64,000 nucleotides of DNA from Lysobacterales bacterium (GCA_013042915.1 JABDPF010000048.1:1-64000), one strand, 5' to 3'. Positions 1-11,408 are shown, numbered from the stretch's first letter. The notes: generated by a model not told the origin, from the sequence alone. Made by a program: numbers and translations.

Positions 1-48
1 GGTTTCGCCGTCGAACACGCGGGCATGGTTGAGGGAAATCGTCTTCAT
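1..48 (-). CDS. N-terminus of an unidentified protein, cut by the window edge
   Basis: An ATG at 48 on the minus strand opens a frame that runs off the window. Only 16 codons are visible (MKTISLNHARVFDGET). The short strand ending in ARVFDG resembles the N-terminal beta segment of amidohydrolase-family enzymes, but 16 residues cannot establish a family. There is no strong ribosome binding site, only a weak GAAGT just upstream. If real, it is divergent from the ATP synthase operon. Confidence 0.35.
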   Translation of the reverse strand, partial: MKTISLNHARVFDGET

Positions 49-124
49 GCTACTTCAAAGGTAACAATTTTTTTGGGCAGACGCGGAATTGCTGCGTTCC
101 GTGCGGTAACAAGGCGCGGGTGCG

Positions 125-221
125 GTATACCCCTTTCCAGGGGCGTATGAGCCCTGGATGGGCTCATTTCGAGCGCCACAGGGATGTGCCCGCCAGGGAG
201 CGTCCCCTGGAAGGGGTATAC
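125..221. repeat. Nested extragenic palindrome (REP-like element)
   Basis: Outer arms 125-143 and 204-221 are inverted copies (GTATACCCCTTTCCAGGGG against its complement with one A missing). Inside the loop, ATGAGCCC (147-154) and GGGCTCAT (160-167) form a perfect 8-bp hairpin. The rest of the loop (CGCCACAGGGATGTGCCCGC) is also partly self-complementary. This looks like the complex extragenic palindromes scattered in gammaproteobacterial genomes; no second full copy was seen in this window. It lies in the gene-free stretch 49-442, which otherwise holds only a weak promoter candidate before atpI. Confidence 0.7.
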
Positions 222-335
222 GGCAGCACGGGCTGGTTTAAAAAATCATGCCGGCGCAGACCTTGATTTGCCTGAAGAACGGCTATCGGGCATCGACTAA
301 ACCCGCTTTAATAATGTGAATTAACAAAAACCACG

Positions 336-365
336 TTGCCCCTAAACTTTACGAAATGCTAAACT
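336..365 (+). promoter_or_regulatory. Weak promoter candidate for the atp operon, with a 9-nt direct repeat
   Basis: TTGCCC (336-341), an 18-nt spacer and TAAACT (360-365) give a 4/6 plus 4/6 match to a sigma-70 promoter about 75 nt before atpI. The nonamer CTAAACTTT occurs twice (342-350 and 359-367), a 17-nt period overlapping the -10 candidate. The match is weak and could be chance. Confidence 0.25.
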
Positions 366-442
366 TTGATGTCTTTGGCCGCGCATGGTCCGCGATTCGT
401 ACAAGTCGGTCGCGGGAACGGTAGGGGCCAAAGAGCGGGAGA

Positions 443-799
443 GTGCTGAAAGGTTCACTCAAAAGCTTGAGAATCCAGTCGCTTGTCGCATTTGCGCTGG
501 TTCTCGTATCGCTTCTGGCAGGCCCCGTGGCGGCGTATTCGTCGCTGTTCGGAAGCCTTGCCGTGTATCTGCCCGGGTTGCTTTTCACCGTCATGGTGAT
601 GAGAAAACTGGGGAGCGACAGCACCACCTTCCTGCGCACGGCCGTACTCGCCGAGTTTGGCAAGCTGACGCTGACAGCGGTTTTGTGCGCGGTGGTGTTC
701 ATCTGGGTGAAACCGCTGGCGCCGGGATTTTTTTTCCTCGGCATGATCGGCGTGTTGGTAGCGGGCTGGATTGGGCTGGCGCTCCTGTTCCAGGAGTGA
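443..799 (+). CDS. atpI: ATP synthase subunit I (AtpI)
   Basis: A 118-residue hydrophobic protein with four predicted membrane segments (roughly residues 11-31, 36-54, 66-87 and 93-114). Length, hydropathy and position as first gene of the atp operon fit AtpI, the non-stoichiometric protein that helps assemble the c-ring. The start taken is GTG at 443 (MLKGSLKSLRIQS); GGGAGA lies very close upstream, so the exact start is uncertain. atpB follows after 128 nt. Identification rests on position and membrane pattern because AtpI is poorly conserved. Confidence 0.8.
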   Translation: MLKGSLKSLRIQSLVAFALVLVSLLAGPVAAYSSLFGSLAVYLPGLLFTVMVMRKLGSDSTTFLRTAVLAEFGKLTLTAVLCAVVFIWVKPLAPGFFFLGMIGVLVAGWIGLALLFQE

Positions 800-900
800 C
801 ACAGAGGGGCTCCAGGTCGCGCGCTTTGGCCGCGAACCAGCCTTCAGGGATCGATAAAGAATTGGGCACCGCGGGCGCCGCAAGGCGTTCGCCGTAATGA

Positions 901-1965
<1,065 letters not shown>

Positions 1966-2026
1966 CGAGTTTTTGAGTAGTAGCGTTGGATTTCAACGGT
2001 TTTAATTTTTTAACTGGCAATTCTGA

Positions 2027-2311
<285 letters not shown>

Positions 2312-2389
2312 AGCCGGCTGCTTCGAACCGGGCCGGGCAACCGGGCCGGGTAACCGAACAACCTAACGACGTTGGGAACGAGGTAAGGC

Positions 2390-2860
2390 ATGAACATCAA
2401 TGCCACTTTGATTTACCAGTCCATCGCGATGCTGATCTTCGTGTGGTTCTGCATGAAGTTCCTCTGGCCGCCGCTGATTAAGGCGCTGGACGAACGCCGC
2501 GAGCGCATCGCCGAGGGCCTGGCGGCCTCCGACAAGGCCGAAAAGGAGTTGGAAGCCGCCAAGGTGACCGTTGATCAGCAGATCAACGAGGCACGCGAAA
2601 AAGCCGGCGAGATCGTCGACAAGGCCCACGAACGGCACAGCCAGATCGTGGACCAGGCCAAAGACGATGCGGTCGCCGAGCGGCAACGCCAGGTAGCGGC
2701 GGCGGAAGCGGACATCGTGCAATCGGCAAACCAGGCGCGCGAAGAGCTTCGCTCGGACGTGGCCAGCCTTGCCGTGCTCGGCGCTGCGAAGATTCTTGAA
2801 AAAGAAGTCGACTCGCAGACGCACCGGGAATTGCTCGACAAGTTGATCGCCGAAATCTGA
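2390..2860 (+). CDS. atpF: F-type ATP synthase subunit b
   Basis: A 156-residue peripheral-stalk subunit: one N-terminal membrane helix (about residues 5-26, ending at the FLWPPL motif), then a long charged, heptad-like helix (about 35-140) that dimerises as a coiled coil and binds delta at its C-terminus. The length equals the usual 156 residues. An AGGTAAGG precedes the ATG, and the gene sits between atpE and atpH as expected. Confidence 0.97.
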   Translation: MNINATLIYQSIAMLIFVWFCMKFLWPPLIKALDERRERIAEGLAASDKAEKELEAAKVTVDQQINEAREKAGEIVDKAHERHSQIVDQAKDDAVAERQRQVAAAEADIVQSANQAREELRSDVASLAVLGAAKILEKEVDSQTHRELLDKLIAEI

Positions 2861-2879
2861 CGGCTGACGGGACAATGGC

Positions 2880-3416
2880 ATGAGTAGCTTAACGACACTG
2901 GCGAGACCCTACGCAAAAGCCGCTTTTGAGCTGGCCCAGGGTGATCAGGCCCTGGCGCGCTGGGACGACATGCTCGGGCTTGGTTGCGCCTTGGTCAGCG
3001 AGGAATCCCTGGCCGACTTGTTGACCAACCCGGAAGTCGAACGTGGAACAATCATCAGCCTGGTCGCAGACGTGGCCGGCGATGCGTTTGATGACCCGTT
3101 CAAACGCTTTCTGGGCGTGCTCGCGGAGAACGATCGCCTGCCCCTGCTGCCGCAGGTGTGGGAATTGTTCCGCGAATTCCGCGAGGAGGCCGAGAACCGG
3201 TTGTTCGTTCGGGTCGTGTCCGCAGTGGCGCTGGACGAAGATCAGTCCGCCCGCTTGAAAGAGGCGCTGGCGCGTCGGTTCGAGCGTGAAATCGAGCTGA
3301 AAAACGAGGTCGACGGTGAGGTCATCGGCGGCGCCATCGTGTACGCCGGCGACCAGGTGATCGACGGTTCTTTGCGCGGCCGGCTGAACAAGCTGTCCAA
3401 CAGCCTGGCTCCGTAA
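2880..3416 (+). CDS. atpH: F-type ATP synthase subunit delta
   Basis: A 178-residue delta subunit (OSCP family) linking the b-dimer to the alpha3beta3 head. It opens with the typical LARPYAKAAFELA helix, and its C-terminal domain carries the family segment GGAIVYAGDQVIDGSLRGRL near residues 150-170. It starts 19 nt after atpF. No unusual features. Confidence 0.97.
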   Translation: MSSLTTLARPYAKAAFELAQGDQALARWDDMLGLGCALVSEESLADLLTNPEVERGTIISLVADVAGDAFDDPFKRFLGVLAENDRLPLLPQVWELFREFREEAENRLFVRVVSAVALDEDQSARLKEALARRFEREIELKNEVDGEVIGGAIVYAGDQVIDGSLRGRLNKLSNSLAP

Positions 3417-3481
3417 ACCGAGCCATACGAATGATTTGACAAGGTCGCCGCGGAAGGGGCGGCCAAATGGGAAAAAAGACG

Positions 3482-5026
3482 ATGCAGACGACACTGAATC
3501 CATCTGAAATCAGCGAATTAATCAAAAAACGCGTAGCAGACCTTGACGTTTCGGCCGAAACGCGTAACGAAGGCACGGTGGTCAGTGTCTCGGACGGTAT
3601 TGCCCGCATCCACGGCCTGGAAGACGCGATGCAGGGCGAGATGATTGCGTTTCCCGAGAATACGTTCGGCCTGGCGCTCAACCTCGAGCGTGACTCGGTC
3701 GGCACCGTAATCCTGGGTGACTATGAGCACATCACCGAGGGCGACACCGTCAAGTGCACGGGTCGAATCCTCGAGGTGCCCCATGGCCGCGGCCTGCTGG
3801 GTCGCGTGGTCGACGCCCTCGGAAACCCGATCGACGGTCAGGGCCCCATCGACAACGACGGCTTCGCCCCGATCGAGAAGGTCGCGCCGGGCGTGATCTG
3901 GCGTAAATCGGTCGACCAACCGCTGCAGACTGGCCTGAAGTCGATCGACGCGATGGTGCCGATCGGCCGCGGACAGCGAGAACTGATCATCGGCGACCGC
4001 CAAATCGGTAAATCCGCCATCGCAATCGACACGATCATCAACCAGGTGGGTACGGGCATCAAGTGCATCTACGTGGCGGTCGGCCAGAAGCAGTCCACCG
4101 TTGCCAACGTGGTCGCCAAGCTCGAGGAGCACGGCGCCATGGAGCACACGGTCGTGGTCAACGCGTCCGCTTCGGAGTCCGCAGCGATGCAGTACATCGC
4201 GCCGTATTCCGGATGCACCATGGGCGAGTACTTCCGTGATCGCGGTGAAGACGCCCTGATCATCTACGACGATCTGACCAAGCAGGCCTGGGCGTACCGC
4301 CAGGTGTCCCTGCTGCTGCGTCGCCCGCCGGGCCGCGAAGCCTACCCGGGTGACGTGTTCTACCTGCATTCGCGTCTGCTCGAGCGCGCCGCGCGGGTCA
4401 ACGAAGAGTACGTCGAGAAGTTTACCGACGGCAAAGTCACCGGCCAGACCGGCTCACTCACCGCGCTGCCGATCATCGAGACCCAGGCGGGCGACGTGTC
4501 GGCCTTCGTTCCGACCAACGTGATTTCGATCACCGATGGCCAGATCTTCCTCGAGACCGACATGTTCAATGCCGGTATTCGTCCCGCCATGCATGCCGGC
4601 CTGTCGGTCTCGCGTGTGGGTGGCGCCGCCCAGACCAAGGTCATCAAGAAGCTTGGCGGCGGTATCCGACTGGCGCTGTCGCAGTACCGCGAGCTGGCGG
4701 CCTTCGCGCAGTTCGCCTCCGACCTCGACGAGGCGACCCGCAAGCAGCTCGATCGCGGTCAGCGAGTTACCGAGCTGATGAAACAGAAGCAGTACAACCC
4801 GAAGTCGGTCGGCCAGATGGCCGTCTCGCTGTACGCCGCCGATCGCGGTTACCTGGACGACGTCGAATTGGACACGATCAATGACTTCGAGGTGGCCCTG
4901 CTCGACCACGTTGCATCCAGCCACGGCGATCTGCTGGAAACGCTGAACGGCGGCGCCTGGAACGATGACCTGGATGCGCAACTAACGGGTGTGCTGGACG
5001 ATTTCAAAGCAACGGGGTCCTGGTAA
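3482..5026 (+). CDS. atpA: F-type ATP synthase subunit alpha
   Basis: The non-catalytic nucleotide-binding subunit of F1. From ATG 3482 the product has 514 residues and begins [18 protein letters not shown], aligning with E. coli AtpA. An in-frame ATG at 3467 has a better Shine-Dalgarno (GGAAGGGG), so five extra residues are possible. The Walker A segment is GDRQIGKS (about residues 171-178), where the usual form is GDRQTGKT: a Thr-to-Ile plus Thr-to-Ser variant. The arginine-finger region and the DELSEN-type C-terminal features are otherwise ordinary. Confidence 0.98.
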   Translation: MQTTLNPSEISELIKKRVADLDVSAETRNEGTVVSVSDGIARIHGLEDAMQGEMIAFPENTFGLALNLERDSVGTVILGDYEHITEGDTVKCTGRILEVPHGRGLLGRVVDALGNPIDGQGPIDNDGFAPIEKVAPGVIWRKSVDQPLQTGLKSIDAMVPIGRGQRELIIGDRQIGKSAIAIDTIINQVGTGIKCIYVAVGQKQSTVANVVAKLEEHGAMEHTVVVNASASESAAMQYIAPYSGCTMGEYFRDRGEDALIIYDDLTKQAWAYRQVSLLLRRPPGREAYPGDVFYLHSRLLERAARVNEEYVEKFTDGKVTGQTGSLTALPIIETQAGDVSAFVPTNVISITDGQIFLETDMFNAGIRPAMHAGLSVSRVGGAAQTKVIKKLGGGIRLALSQYRELAAFAQFASDLDEATRKQLDRGQRVTELMKQKQYNPKSVGQMAVSLYAADRGYLDDVELDTINDFEVALLDHVASSHGDLLETLNGGAWNDDLDAQLTGVLDDFKATGSW

Positions 5027-5031
5027 GAAAC

Positions 5032-5056
5032 GGGGTCAGAGTAGCGGAGCTGCTCC
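5032..5056. repeat. Half-copy of a GGGGTCAG-type extragenic palindrome
   Basis: GGGGTCAGAGT (5032-5042) directly after atpA is followed by a small perfect hairpin CGGAGC-T-GCTCCG. The 11-mer is nearly the same as one arm of the full palindrome at 29963-29993 (GGGGTCAGGGT). It lies in the 63-nt atpA-atpG gap and may affect translation or mRNA stability. Confidence 0.45.
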
Positions 5057-5089
5057 GATCCTCCGAGATCCACAGAAAGCGAGAAAACT

Positions 5090-5953
5090 ATGGCAGGCGG
5101 AAAAGAAATCACCACCAAGATCCGGAGCATCGAGAACACCCGAAAGGTGACCTCGGCGCTAGAGATGGTGTCAGCCAGCAAGATTCGCAAATCTCAGGAC
5201 TTGATGGCCGAGACGCGGCCGTACGCGAAGATGATTCGGCGGGTGATGGGCCATCTCAGCAAGGCGCGTCCCGAGTACCGGCACCCGTTCACGATGGGCC
5301 GCGAGCAAACGAACAAGGTGGGCTACATCATCGTTTCGACCGACCGCGGCCTGTGCGGCGGTCTGAACACCAACTTGTTCAAAATGATTCTGGCCGACAT
5401 GGCCGAATGGAAATCCAAGGGCGCCGATGTCAGCGCCGTCACGCTGGGGAAAAAGGCGTCCGCGTTTTTCAAGAACATCAAGGTCGACATTGCAGCTCAT
5501 GCCAGCGACCTGGGCGAAAAACCGCAGATCGAGGACTTGATCGGCTCGATCAAGGTGATGCTGGATGCCTATCGCAAGGAAGAGATCGACCTCGTGTACA
5601 TCGTGTACAACCGTTTCGAGAACACAATGTCCCAAAAGCCGGTACTGGAGCAGTTGCTGCCCTTGCCGGAGACCGATGACGACGAAGTCCAGGACATCTG
5701 GGATTACATCTACGAGCCGGATGCCGAAACGCTGCTGGACACCGTCATCACCCGCTACATCGAGGCCGACGTGTACCACGCGGTGCTGGAAAACCTCGCA
5801 TCGGAGCACGCCGCGCGCATGATCGCGATGAAGAACGCAACCGAGAACGCGGGCGAGTTGATCGACGAATTGACCCTGGTCTTCAACAAGGCCCGGCAGG
5901 CGGCGATCACTCAGGAAATTTCGGAAATCGTCGGCGGCGCGGCCGCCGTATAA
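5090..5953 (+). CDS. atpG: F-type ATP synthase subunit gamma
   Basis: The 287-residue central rotor shaft. The N-terminal helix ([20 protein letters not shown]), the central conserved [16 protein letters not shown] near residues 82-97, and the C-terminal helix ([28 protein letters not shown]) are all present. These two long helices form the coiled coil inside the alpha3beta3 head. It lies between atpA and atpD in the standard order. Confidence 0.98.
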   Translation: MAGGKEITTKIRSIENTRKVTSALEMVSASKIRKSQDLMAETRPYAKMIRRVMGHLSKARPEYRHPFTMGREQTNKVGYIIVSTDRGLCGGLNTNLFKMILADMAEWKSKGADVSAVTLGKKASAFFKNIKVDIAAHASDLGEKPQIEDLIGSIKVMLDAYRKEEIDLVYIVYNRFENTMSQKPVLEQLLPLPETDDDEVQDIWDYIYEPDAETLLDTVITRYIEADVYHAVLENLASEHAARMIAMKNATENAGELIDELTLVFNKARQAAITQEISEIVGGAAAV

Positions 5954-5962
5954 ACGAATAGT

Positions 5963-5983
5963 GTAGGAGCGACGTCAGTCGCG
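5963..5983. repeat. REP-like TGTAGGAGCG element
   Basis: TGTAGGAGCGACGTCAGTCGC contains the hairpin GCGAC-GTCA-GTCGC. The form TGTAGGAGCG-n-CGCGA is a familiar short extragenic palindrome of pseudomonads and related gammaproteobacteria. It sits in the atpG-atpD gap. A degraded relative (TGTAGGGGCGAAGAAGGTCGCG) occurs at about 15694-15715, after the HMG-CoA lyase gene. Confidence 0.5.
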
Positions 5984-5988
5984 AATGA

Positions 5989-7419
<1,431 letters not shown>

Positions 7420-7442
7420 ACTCCGGTCTCAGGATACCGCTC

Positions 7443-7868
7443 ATGAAGCACACCATCCAATGTGACATCGTTTCCGCGCAGGAGGAGATTTTCTCCGGCG
7501 AGGCCTCGATGGTGTTCGCCACCGGCTCGGTCGGCGAGCTGGGCATCAGCCCGCGCCATGCGCCATTGATCACGCAACTCAAGCCGGGCCCGGTGCGCGT
7601 CAAGCAGCCCGACGGGGAAGAGGCCTTCTTCTTCGTCGGCGGGGGCATCCTCGAAGTCATGCCGCACCTGGTCACCGTCCTGGCCGATACCGCCGTGCGG
7701 GCGGATGACCTGGACGAGGCGGCTGCCGTACGCGCGAAGGAGGAAGCCGAGCGTGAGCTGGCCGACCAGACCGGCGAAATCGAGGTGGCCGAGGCTCAGG
7801 CCCGCCTGCTGGAGGCCGCCGCCCAGTTGCGCGCCCTGCAGCAATTGAGAAAGAAAGGCGCACGTTAG
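7443..7868 (+). CDS. atpC: ATP synthase subunit epsilon, copy 1
   Basis: A 141-residue epsilon subunit. The N-terminal beta-sandwich (about residues 1-86) shows the family landmarks [25 protein letters not shown] and [17 protein letters not shown]. The C-terminal helical hairpin ends [15 protein letters not shown], close to E. coli. Epsilon ties gamma to the c-ring and inhibits hydrolysis. The more canonical of two tandem epsilon genes; the second begins 34 nt downstream. Confidence 0.96.
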   Translation: MKHTIQCDIVSAQEEIFSGEASMVFATGSVGELGISPRHAPLITQLKPGPVRVKQPDGEEAFFFVGGGILEVMPHLVTVLADTAVRADDLDEAAAVRAKEEAERELADQTGEIEVAEAQARLLEAAAQLRALQQLRKKGAR

Positions 7869-7902
7869 AATCCACTGAATCCCTCAAAAACGCGAGTTCC
7901 AG

Positions 7903-8331
7903 ATGCAATGTGACATCGTTTCTGCCCGTAAAACCGTTTACTCCGGCGAAGCGAAGCTGATCGTTGCTCCCGGGGCAGCGGGAGAGCTAGGCATCACGCC
8001 GCGTCACGCACCCTTGATGACCACCCTGCTGCCCGGCGCCGTTCGCGTCATCGAACCGGACGGCAAGGAAGTTCCGGTCTTGATCGGAGGCGGCATCATC
8101 GAGGTGATGCCCCACATGGTGACGGTGCTGGCGGACTCCGCTGCCCGTGCGCACGACTTCGATGAATCTGCTGCCCGCCGCGCAAAGGAGCGCGCGCAGC
8201 GCGTCATCGACGGAACCGGCGGAGCGTCGGAGGGTATGGATATCGCCGAGGCCAAGATCATGCTGAAGGACACCATCGAACAGCTGAGGGCGCTGGACCG
8301 ATGGCGCAAGCAGGTCGAGCATCGCAAATAG
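7903..8331 (+). CDS. atpC: ATP synthase subunit epsilon, copy 2 (tandem paralogue)
   Basis: A 142-residue second epsilon. It keeps the beta-sandwich landmarks (CDIVSARKTVYSG, GELGITPRHAPL, GGGIIEVMPHMVTVLAD) and differs mainly in the C-terminal hairpin. A longer glycine-rich turn (DGTGGASEGMD, about 106-116) separates the helices, and the last helix reads LKDTIEQLRALDRWRKQ. The frame is intact with no sign of decay. The divergence in the inhibitory C-terminal part suggests altered regulation rather than simple redundancy; this is inference. Last gene of the operon, convergent with sbtB. Confidence 0.93.
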   Translation: MQCDIVSARKTVYSGEAKLIVAPGAAGELGITPRHAPLMTTLLPGAVRVIEPDGKEVPVLIGGGIIEVMPHMVTVLADSAARAHDFDESAARRAKERAQRVIDGTGGASEGMDIAEAKIMLKDTIEQLRALDRWRKQVEHRK

Positions 8332-8363
8332 ATCAGGGGGCCTTGCTTCGGGGGCGCGTTGCG

Positions 8364-8675
8364 TCAGAACCGCTCCGCTCGTAACACCCCGCAGTCCGAT
8401 ACCGTGACCACCCCGATATGGTTCTCCACAAGGTCAAAAGCCGCGTCCAGCAAGGCGTCCAGCCGGTCGGGCCGAATGACGGAGACGAACTGCACCATGC
8501 CGCCTGATAGACCCACCTGGCCTTCGCTGCTCCAACGCCCGGAACGCCCGCTGCCACCCAGCACGGGAACGATGGTGTAACCGGTCACGCCGGCCTTGCC
8601 GAACGCTTCTTCCAATCGTCGGCGCATCGGTGCCTCGATGATGATCGTCACGCGTTTCGCATGATGGGTTTTCAT
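8364..8675 (-). CDS. sbtB: PII-like regulator of bicarbonate transport (SbtB/CPII type)
   Basis: A 103-residue PII-superfamily protein with the ferredoxin-like beta-alpha-beta repeat. A glycine/serine-rich stretch (LGGSGRSGRWSS, about 39-50) stands where PII proteins have the T-loop. It lacks the uridylylation-type T-loop tyrosine of GlnB/GlnK and ends SDCGVLRAERF. Its ATG follows the sbtA stop by a single nucleotide (TGA C ATG), so the two are surely co-transcribed. In cyanobacteria SbtB binds adenine nucleotides and gates SbtA; a carboxysome-associated relative (CPII) is known in chemoautotrophs. Role assignment is by family and neighbour. Confidence 0.85.
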   Translation of the reverse strand: MKTHHAKRVTIIIEAPMRRRLEEAFGKAGVTGYTIVPVLGGSGRSGRWSSEGQVGLSGGMVQFVSVIRPDRLDALLDAAFDLVENHIGVVTVSDCGVLRAERF

Positions 8676-8676
8676 G

Positions 8677-9654
8677 TCAGAAGCCTCCTCTGGCCACCAG
8701 GGCCAGTGCGTAGTAGATTGGGATGCCCACCGCCAGGTTGAACGGGAAGGTCACGCCCAACGACAGTGTCAGGTAGATCGAGGGATCTGCCTCCGGCATG
8801 GCCACGCGCATCGCTGCCGGCACCGCGATGTAGGAAGCACAGGCGGCCAGGATCATCAGGAGTATGGTGCCGCCCAGGCTCAGGCCCAGCAAAGAGGCCG
8901 CGCCCAGCCCGGCCAGGCTTCCCAGCAAGGGCATGACGATACCAAACGCGATGACCCCCATGCCCAGCGAGGCGCGAGTCCGGCGCAGTCCACGGCCGGC
9001 TATCAGGCCCATGTCGAGCAGAAACAGGCACAGCACGCCCTGGAACGGCGCACCGATAAAAGGTTGAATTTTCTGCATGCCGTCCTGGCCGGTGATCCAA
9101 CCGATCGCGAACGCGCCTACCAACAGCACGATGGACCCGTTCAGCAGGATTTCGCGCAGCAAATTGGCGTCGAACCGGCTCTCGCCGCCCCGGGACACGA
9201 TCCACAGGGCGGAAAGAATAGCAGGCGCTTCCATCACGGCCGCCACGGCGACCATGTAACCTTCGGCGTCCACACCACGTTGGGCAAGCAGTGACGACCC
9301 GGCCAGGAATGTGACGATCGAGATGGAACCGTAATGCCCGGCAACCGCCGCGGCGTTCAATCGGTCCAGCCGGCTCATCAGGCGCAGCAACGCAAACGCG
9401 ACGAAAGGCAGCACCGCGGAGAGCGCGACTCCGGCCAGCAGGGTTGCGCCCAACGTCGCATCCAGGCCGTGCCCGGCAACGCTGACGCCGCCTTTGAAAC
9501 CGATCGCGAACAGGAGGTAGATCGACAGGGCCTTGGCTGCCGCTTCCGGGAACGTCAGATCGGACCGCGCGAGCGCGGCAAGAAGACCCAGCACGAAGCT
9601 CAGGATGATCGGAGAGAGGAGGTTTTCCGAAGCCAGGGAGAGAATGTCCGACAT
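8677..9654 (-). CDS. sbtA: Sodium-dependent bicarbonate transporter, SbtA family
   Basis: A 325-residue membrane protein with about ten hydrophobic segments in two inverted halves, recognisable as the SbtA/DUF897 family (MSDILSLASENLLSPIILSF at the N-terminus, long-chain Leu/Gly-rich helices, and a soluble stretch around residue 170). Cyanobacterial SbtA imports bicarbonate with sodium. Being directly upstream of sbtB and divergent from a carbonic anhydrase supports an inorganic-carbon role. It starts at ATG 9654. Substrate is inferred from family and context; no Rubisco or carboxysome genes are in the window, so the carbon may feed anaplerotic carboxylation or pH control. Confidence 0.88.
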   Translation of the reverse strand: MSDILSLASENLLSPIILSFVLGLLAALARSDLTFPEAAAKALSIYLLFAIGFKGGVSVAGHGLDATLGATLLAGVALSAVLPFVAFALLRLMSRLDRLNAAAVAGHYGSISIVTFLAGSSLLAQRGVDAEGYMVAVAAVMEAPAILSALWIVSRGGESRFDANLLREILLNGSIVLLVGAFAIGWITGQDGMQKIQPFIGAPFQGVLCLFLLDMGLIAGRGLRRTRASLGMGVIAFGIVMPLLGSLAGLGAASLLGLSLGGTILLMILAACASYIAVPAAMRVAMPEADPSIYLTLSLGVTFPFNLAVGIPIYYALALVARGGF

Positions 9655-9827
9655 GATGATCCGTCATTCTTGGTCAGGTGGAGAATCATACCACCCTACC
9701 TCCCGGACTTTGCCTTGCGCCGCCTCGTGAGGAAACCCTGTCTGGTTTTGATTTATCATGACGGCGGAACGGGCCTACCGCTGAATGCGGTCACCTGTTG
9801 GAGCACTCGAAGCAGGCAAAGGATTTC

Positions 9828-10442
9828 ATGACCGTGATGTCACCTCCCGAGACACTTCACCATTTGCAGGAAGGCAATCGCCGCTTCGTTGAGGGTCGGT
9901 GCTCGCGCAACGTGAGCCAGGGGCACCATGGGTGCGCCGAAGCGTTCCAGGGCCGGGCGCCGCTGGCCATCGTGCTGGGTTGCTCGGACTCACGTGTGCC
10001 GCTGGAGTTGATCTTTGACCAGGAATTCGGCGACCTTTTTCTGATCCGCGTGGCGGGCAGCGTGGCCGCGCCGTCGCAACTGGGCAGTATCGAATTTGCC
10101 GTGCAGCGATTCGATACGCCGCTGGTAGTGGTACTGGGGCATACCCGGTGCGGGGCCGTGGAGGCCACCCTGGAGCAGGCCCTCTCGTCATCGCAAGACT
10201 GTCCGCCCAACCTGGGCGTCATCTCAGATCTCATAAAACCGTCGGTCGACTCGGTGCTGAAAATGCGGCACGGAGCGAATCGGGAAATACTCCTGGACGA
10301 GGCGGTGCGCGCCAACACGAGCGCCACGGTCGAACGTCTGCCGAGCGCGTCCGAAATGTTGGCAGACCGCCAGTCCAAAGGTCGTTTGGCCGTGGTGGGT
10401 GCGCATTATTCACTGCAAACCGGGACCGTGGAATTTTTCTGA
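9828..10442 (+). CDS. Beta-class carbonic anhydrase
   Basis: Interconverts CO2 and bicarbonate. From ATG 9828 (AAAGGA five nt upstream, better than the TTG at 9798) it has 204 residues. Zinc ligands are Cys52 in GCSDSRVP, His105 and Cys108 in GHTRCGA, with the Asp54/Arg56 dyad present, so it should be active. It is divergent from sbtA-sbtB across about 170 nt, forming a compact inorganic-carbon cassette. Confidence 0.95.
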   Translation: MTVMSPPETLHHLQEGNRRFVEGRCSRNVSQGHHGCAEAFQGRAPLAIVLGCSDSRVPLELIFDQEFGDLFLIRVAGSVAAPSQLGSIEFAVQRFDTPLVVVLGHTRCGAVEATLEQALSSSQDCPPNLGVISDLIKPSVDSVLKMRHGANREILLDEAVRANTSATVERLPSASEMLADRQSKGRLAVVGAHYSLQTGTVEFF

Positions 10443-10522
10443 ACGCGTCCAGAATCCACCTTTCAGGCGCGCAAATGCTAATATGTGGCCAACGGAATGA
10501 TCAAATCAGGACAGGGAACGCC

Positions 10523-10987
10523 ATGAACAAACTACTCACCTTGCTTGCCACAGCCGTTTTCGCGGTCGTGATTTTCCCGTCTTTTGCCGATGCGCAAAGC
10601 GAAAAAATGTACTCGTACACTGACGAAAACGGCACTGTCGTTTTCACGGACAAGAAGCCTCAGGGACGCGACGTGGCGTCTCAGTCCATCCCGCCGGGAC
10701 CGCCGCCCCAGGGTGGTAACCCTTACGCACAGCCGGAGCCCGATTCCGAGCTTTCGTCAGCACAGGAGCGGCGTGACGAAATTGCACAGAACCGCATTCA
10801 ATCCCGGGAAGCACAGGCCCAGCGGCAGGTGCAGTGCGCCGCATTGGCGAAGGAAGTCGCGCGGCTCGAACCCAACCGCCGGGTGTTTTACACCAACGAT
10901 GCCGGCGAGACCGTACGCATGGATGACGTCGAACGTGTCAACAAGGTGGCCGAGCTCAAGAGACAGATTGCCGCCAATTGTCGCTGA
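10523..10987 (+). CDS. Secreted DUF4124-type protein
   Basis: A 154-residue protein with a clear signal peptide (cleavage after FADA, about residue 24) and the N-terminal YSYTDENGTVVFTDKKP strand pair typical of DUF4124 periplasmic proteins. This is followed by a Pro-rich linker and a charged C-terminal helix with a repeated tract RVFYTNDAGETVRMDD. An AGGGAA Shine-Dalgarno supports ATG 10523. The family is common in gammaproteobacteria with unknown function. Same strand as the following YbaN-like gene. Confidence 0.8.
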   Translation: MNKLLTLLATAVFAVVIFPSFADAQSEKMYSYTDENGTVVFTDKKPQGRDVASQSIPPGPPPQGGNPYAQPEPDSELSSAQERRDEIAQNRIQSREAQAQRQVQCAALAKEVARLEPNRRVFYTNDAGETVRMDDVERVNKVAELKRQIAANCR

Positions 10988-11026
10988 AACTCCGCCGGGT
11001 GAGCACCCGGCGCACGCAGCCGTGAG

Positions 11027-11395
11027 ATGACCCGGCTGCTGGGCTTCCTGTTCCTCGCGCTGGCGCTGGCCGGGGTTTTCCTCCCGCTGCTGCCCACGAC
11101 TCCCTTCGTGCTTTTGGCGGCGGGTTGTTTCGCCCAGTCATCCGAGCGCATGCATCGCTGGATATTGCAAAACCCCACTTTCGGGCCGATGGTGACCGAC
11201 TGGGAGAAGAGAAAGTGCGTTTCCCGCCGGGTGAAGGTCATTGCGATCGTATCGATGGTCCTGGTGGGCGGTGTGTCTCTATATTTCGCACTCGAAACCC
11301 TCGCCTGGCGCGTTGCCGGTGGGCTGCTGCTTTTCATCGGCGCCCTTTTTGTTCTGCGGTTGCAAACGTGCCCGGGAAATGAAAAGGCCGGCTGA
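11027..11395 (+). CDS. YbaN family (DUF454) inner membrane protein
   Basis: A 122-residue protein with the YbaN pattern: N-terminal membrane hairpin (LLGFLFLALALAGVFLPLLP), the PTTPFVLLAAGCFAQSSERM motif, and a second hydrophobic pair near the C-terminus. The function of the family is not established. The stop codon lies inside the loop of a bidirectional terminator. Confidence 0.88.
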   Translation: MTRLLGFLFLALALAGVFLPLLPTTPFVLLAAGCFAQSSERMHRWILQNPTFGPMVTDWEKRKCVSRRVKVIAIVSMVLVGGVSLYFALETLAWRVAGGLLLFIGALFVLRLQTCPGNEKAG

Positions 11396-11408
11396 GCGCC
11401 GGCCTTTT
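11382..11408. terminator. Bidirectional intrinsic terminator
   Basis: AAAAGGCCGGC (11382-11392), loop TGAGC, GCCGGCCTTTT (11398-11408). A perfect stem with a T run on both strands, placed between the converging ybaN-like gene and the secreted-protein gene. It overlaps the ybaN-like stop codon. Confidence 0.88.

Noticed and set aside
7903-8331. Second epsilon gene as a pseudogene
   Set aside because: Full length, all fold landmarks kept, no stops or frameshifts.
8364-8675. Canonical nitrogen regulator GlnB/GlnK
   Set aside because: The T-loop lacks the uridylylation tyrosine context and the gene is coupled to sbtA, not amtB or nitrogen genes.
10148-10522. In-frame N-terminal extension of the DUF4124 gene into the carbonic anhydrase gene
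   Set aside because: The signal peptide, AGGGAA Shine-Dalgarno and family match all place the start at 10523; the extension is antisense-like shadow of the carbonic anhydrase frame.
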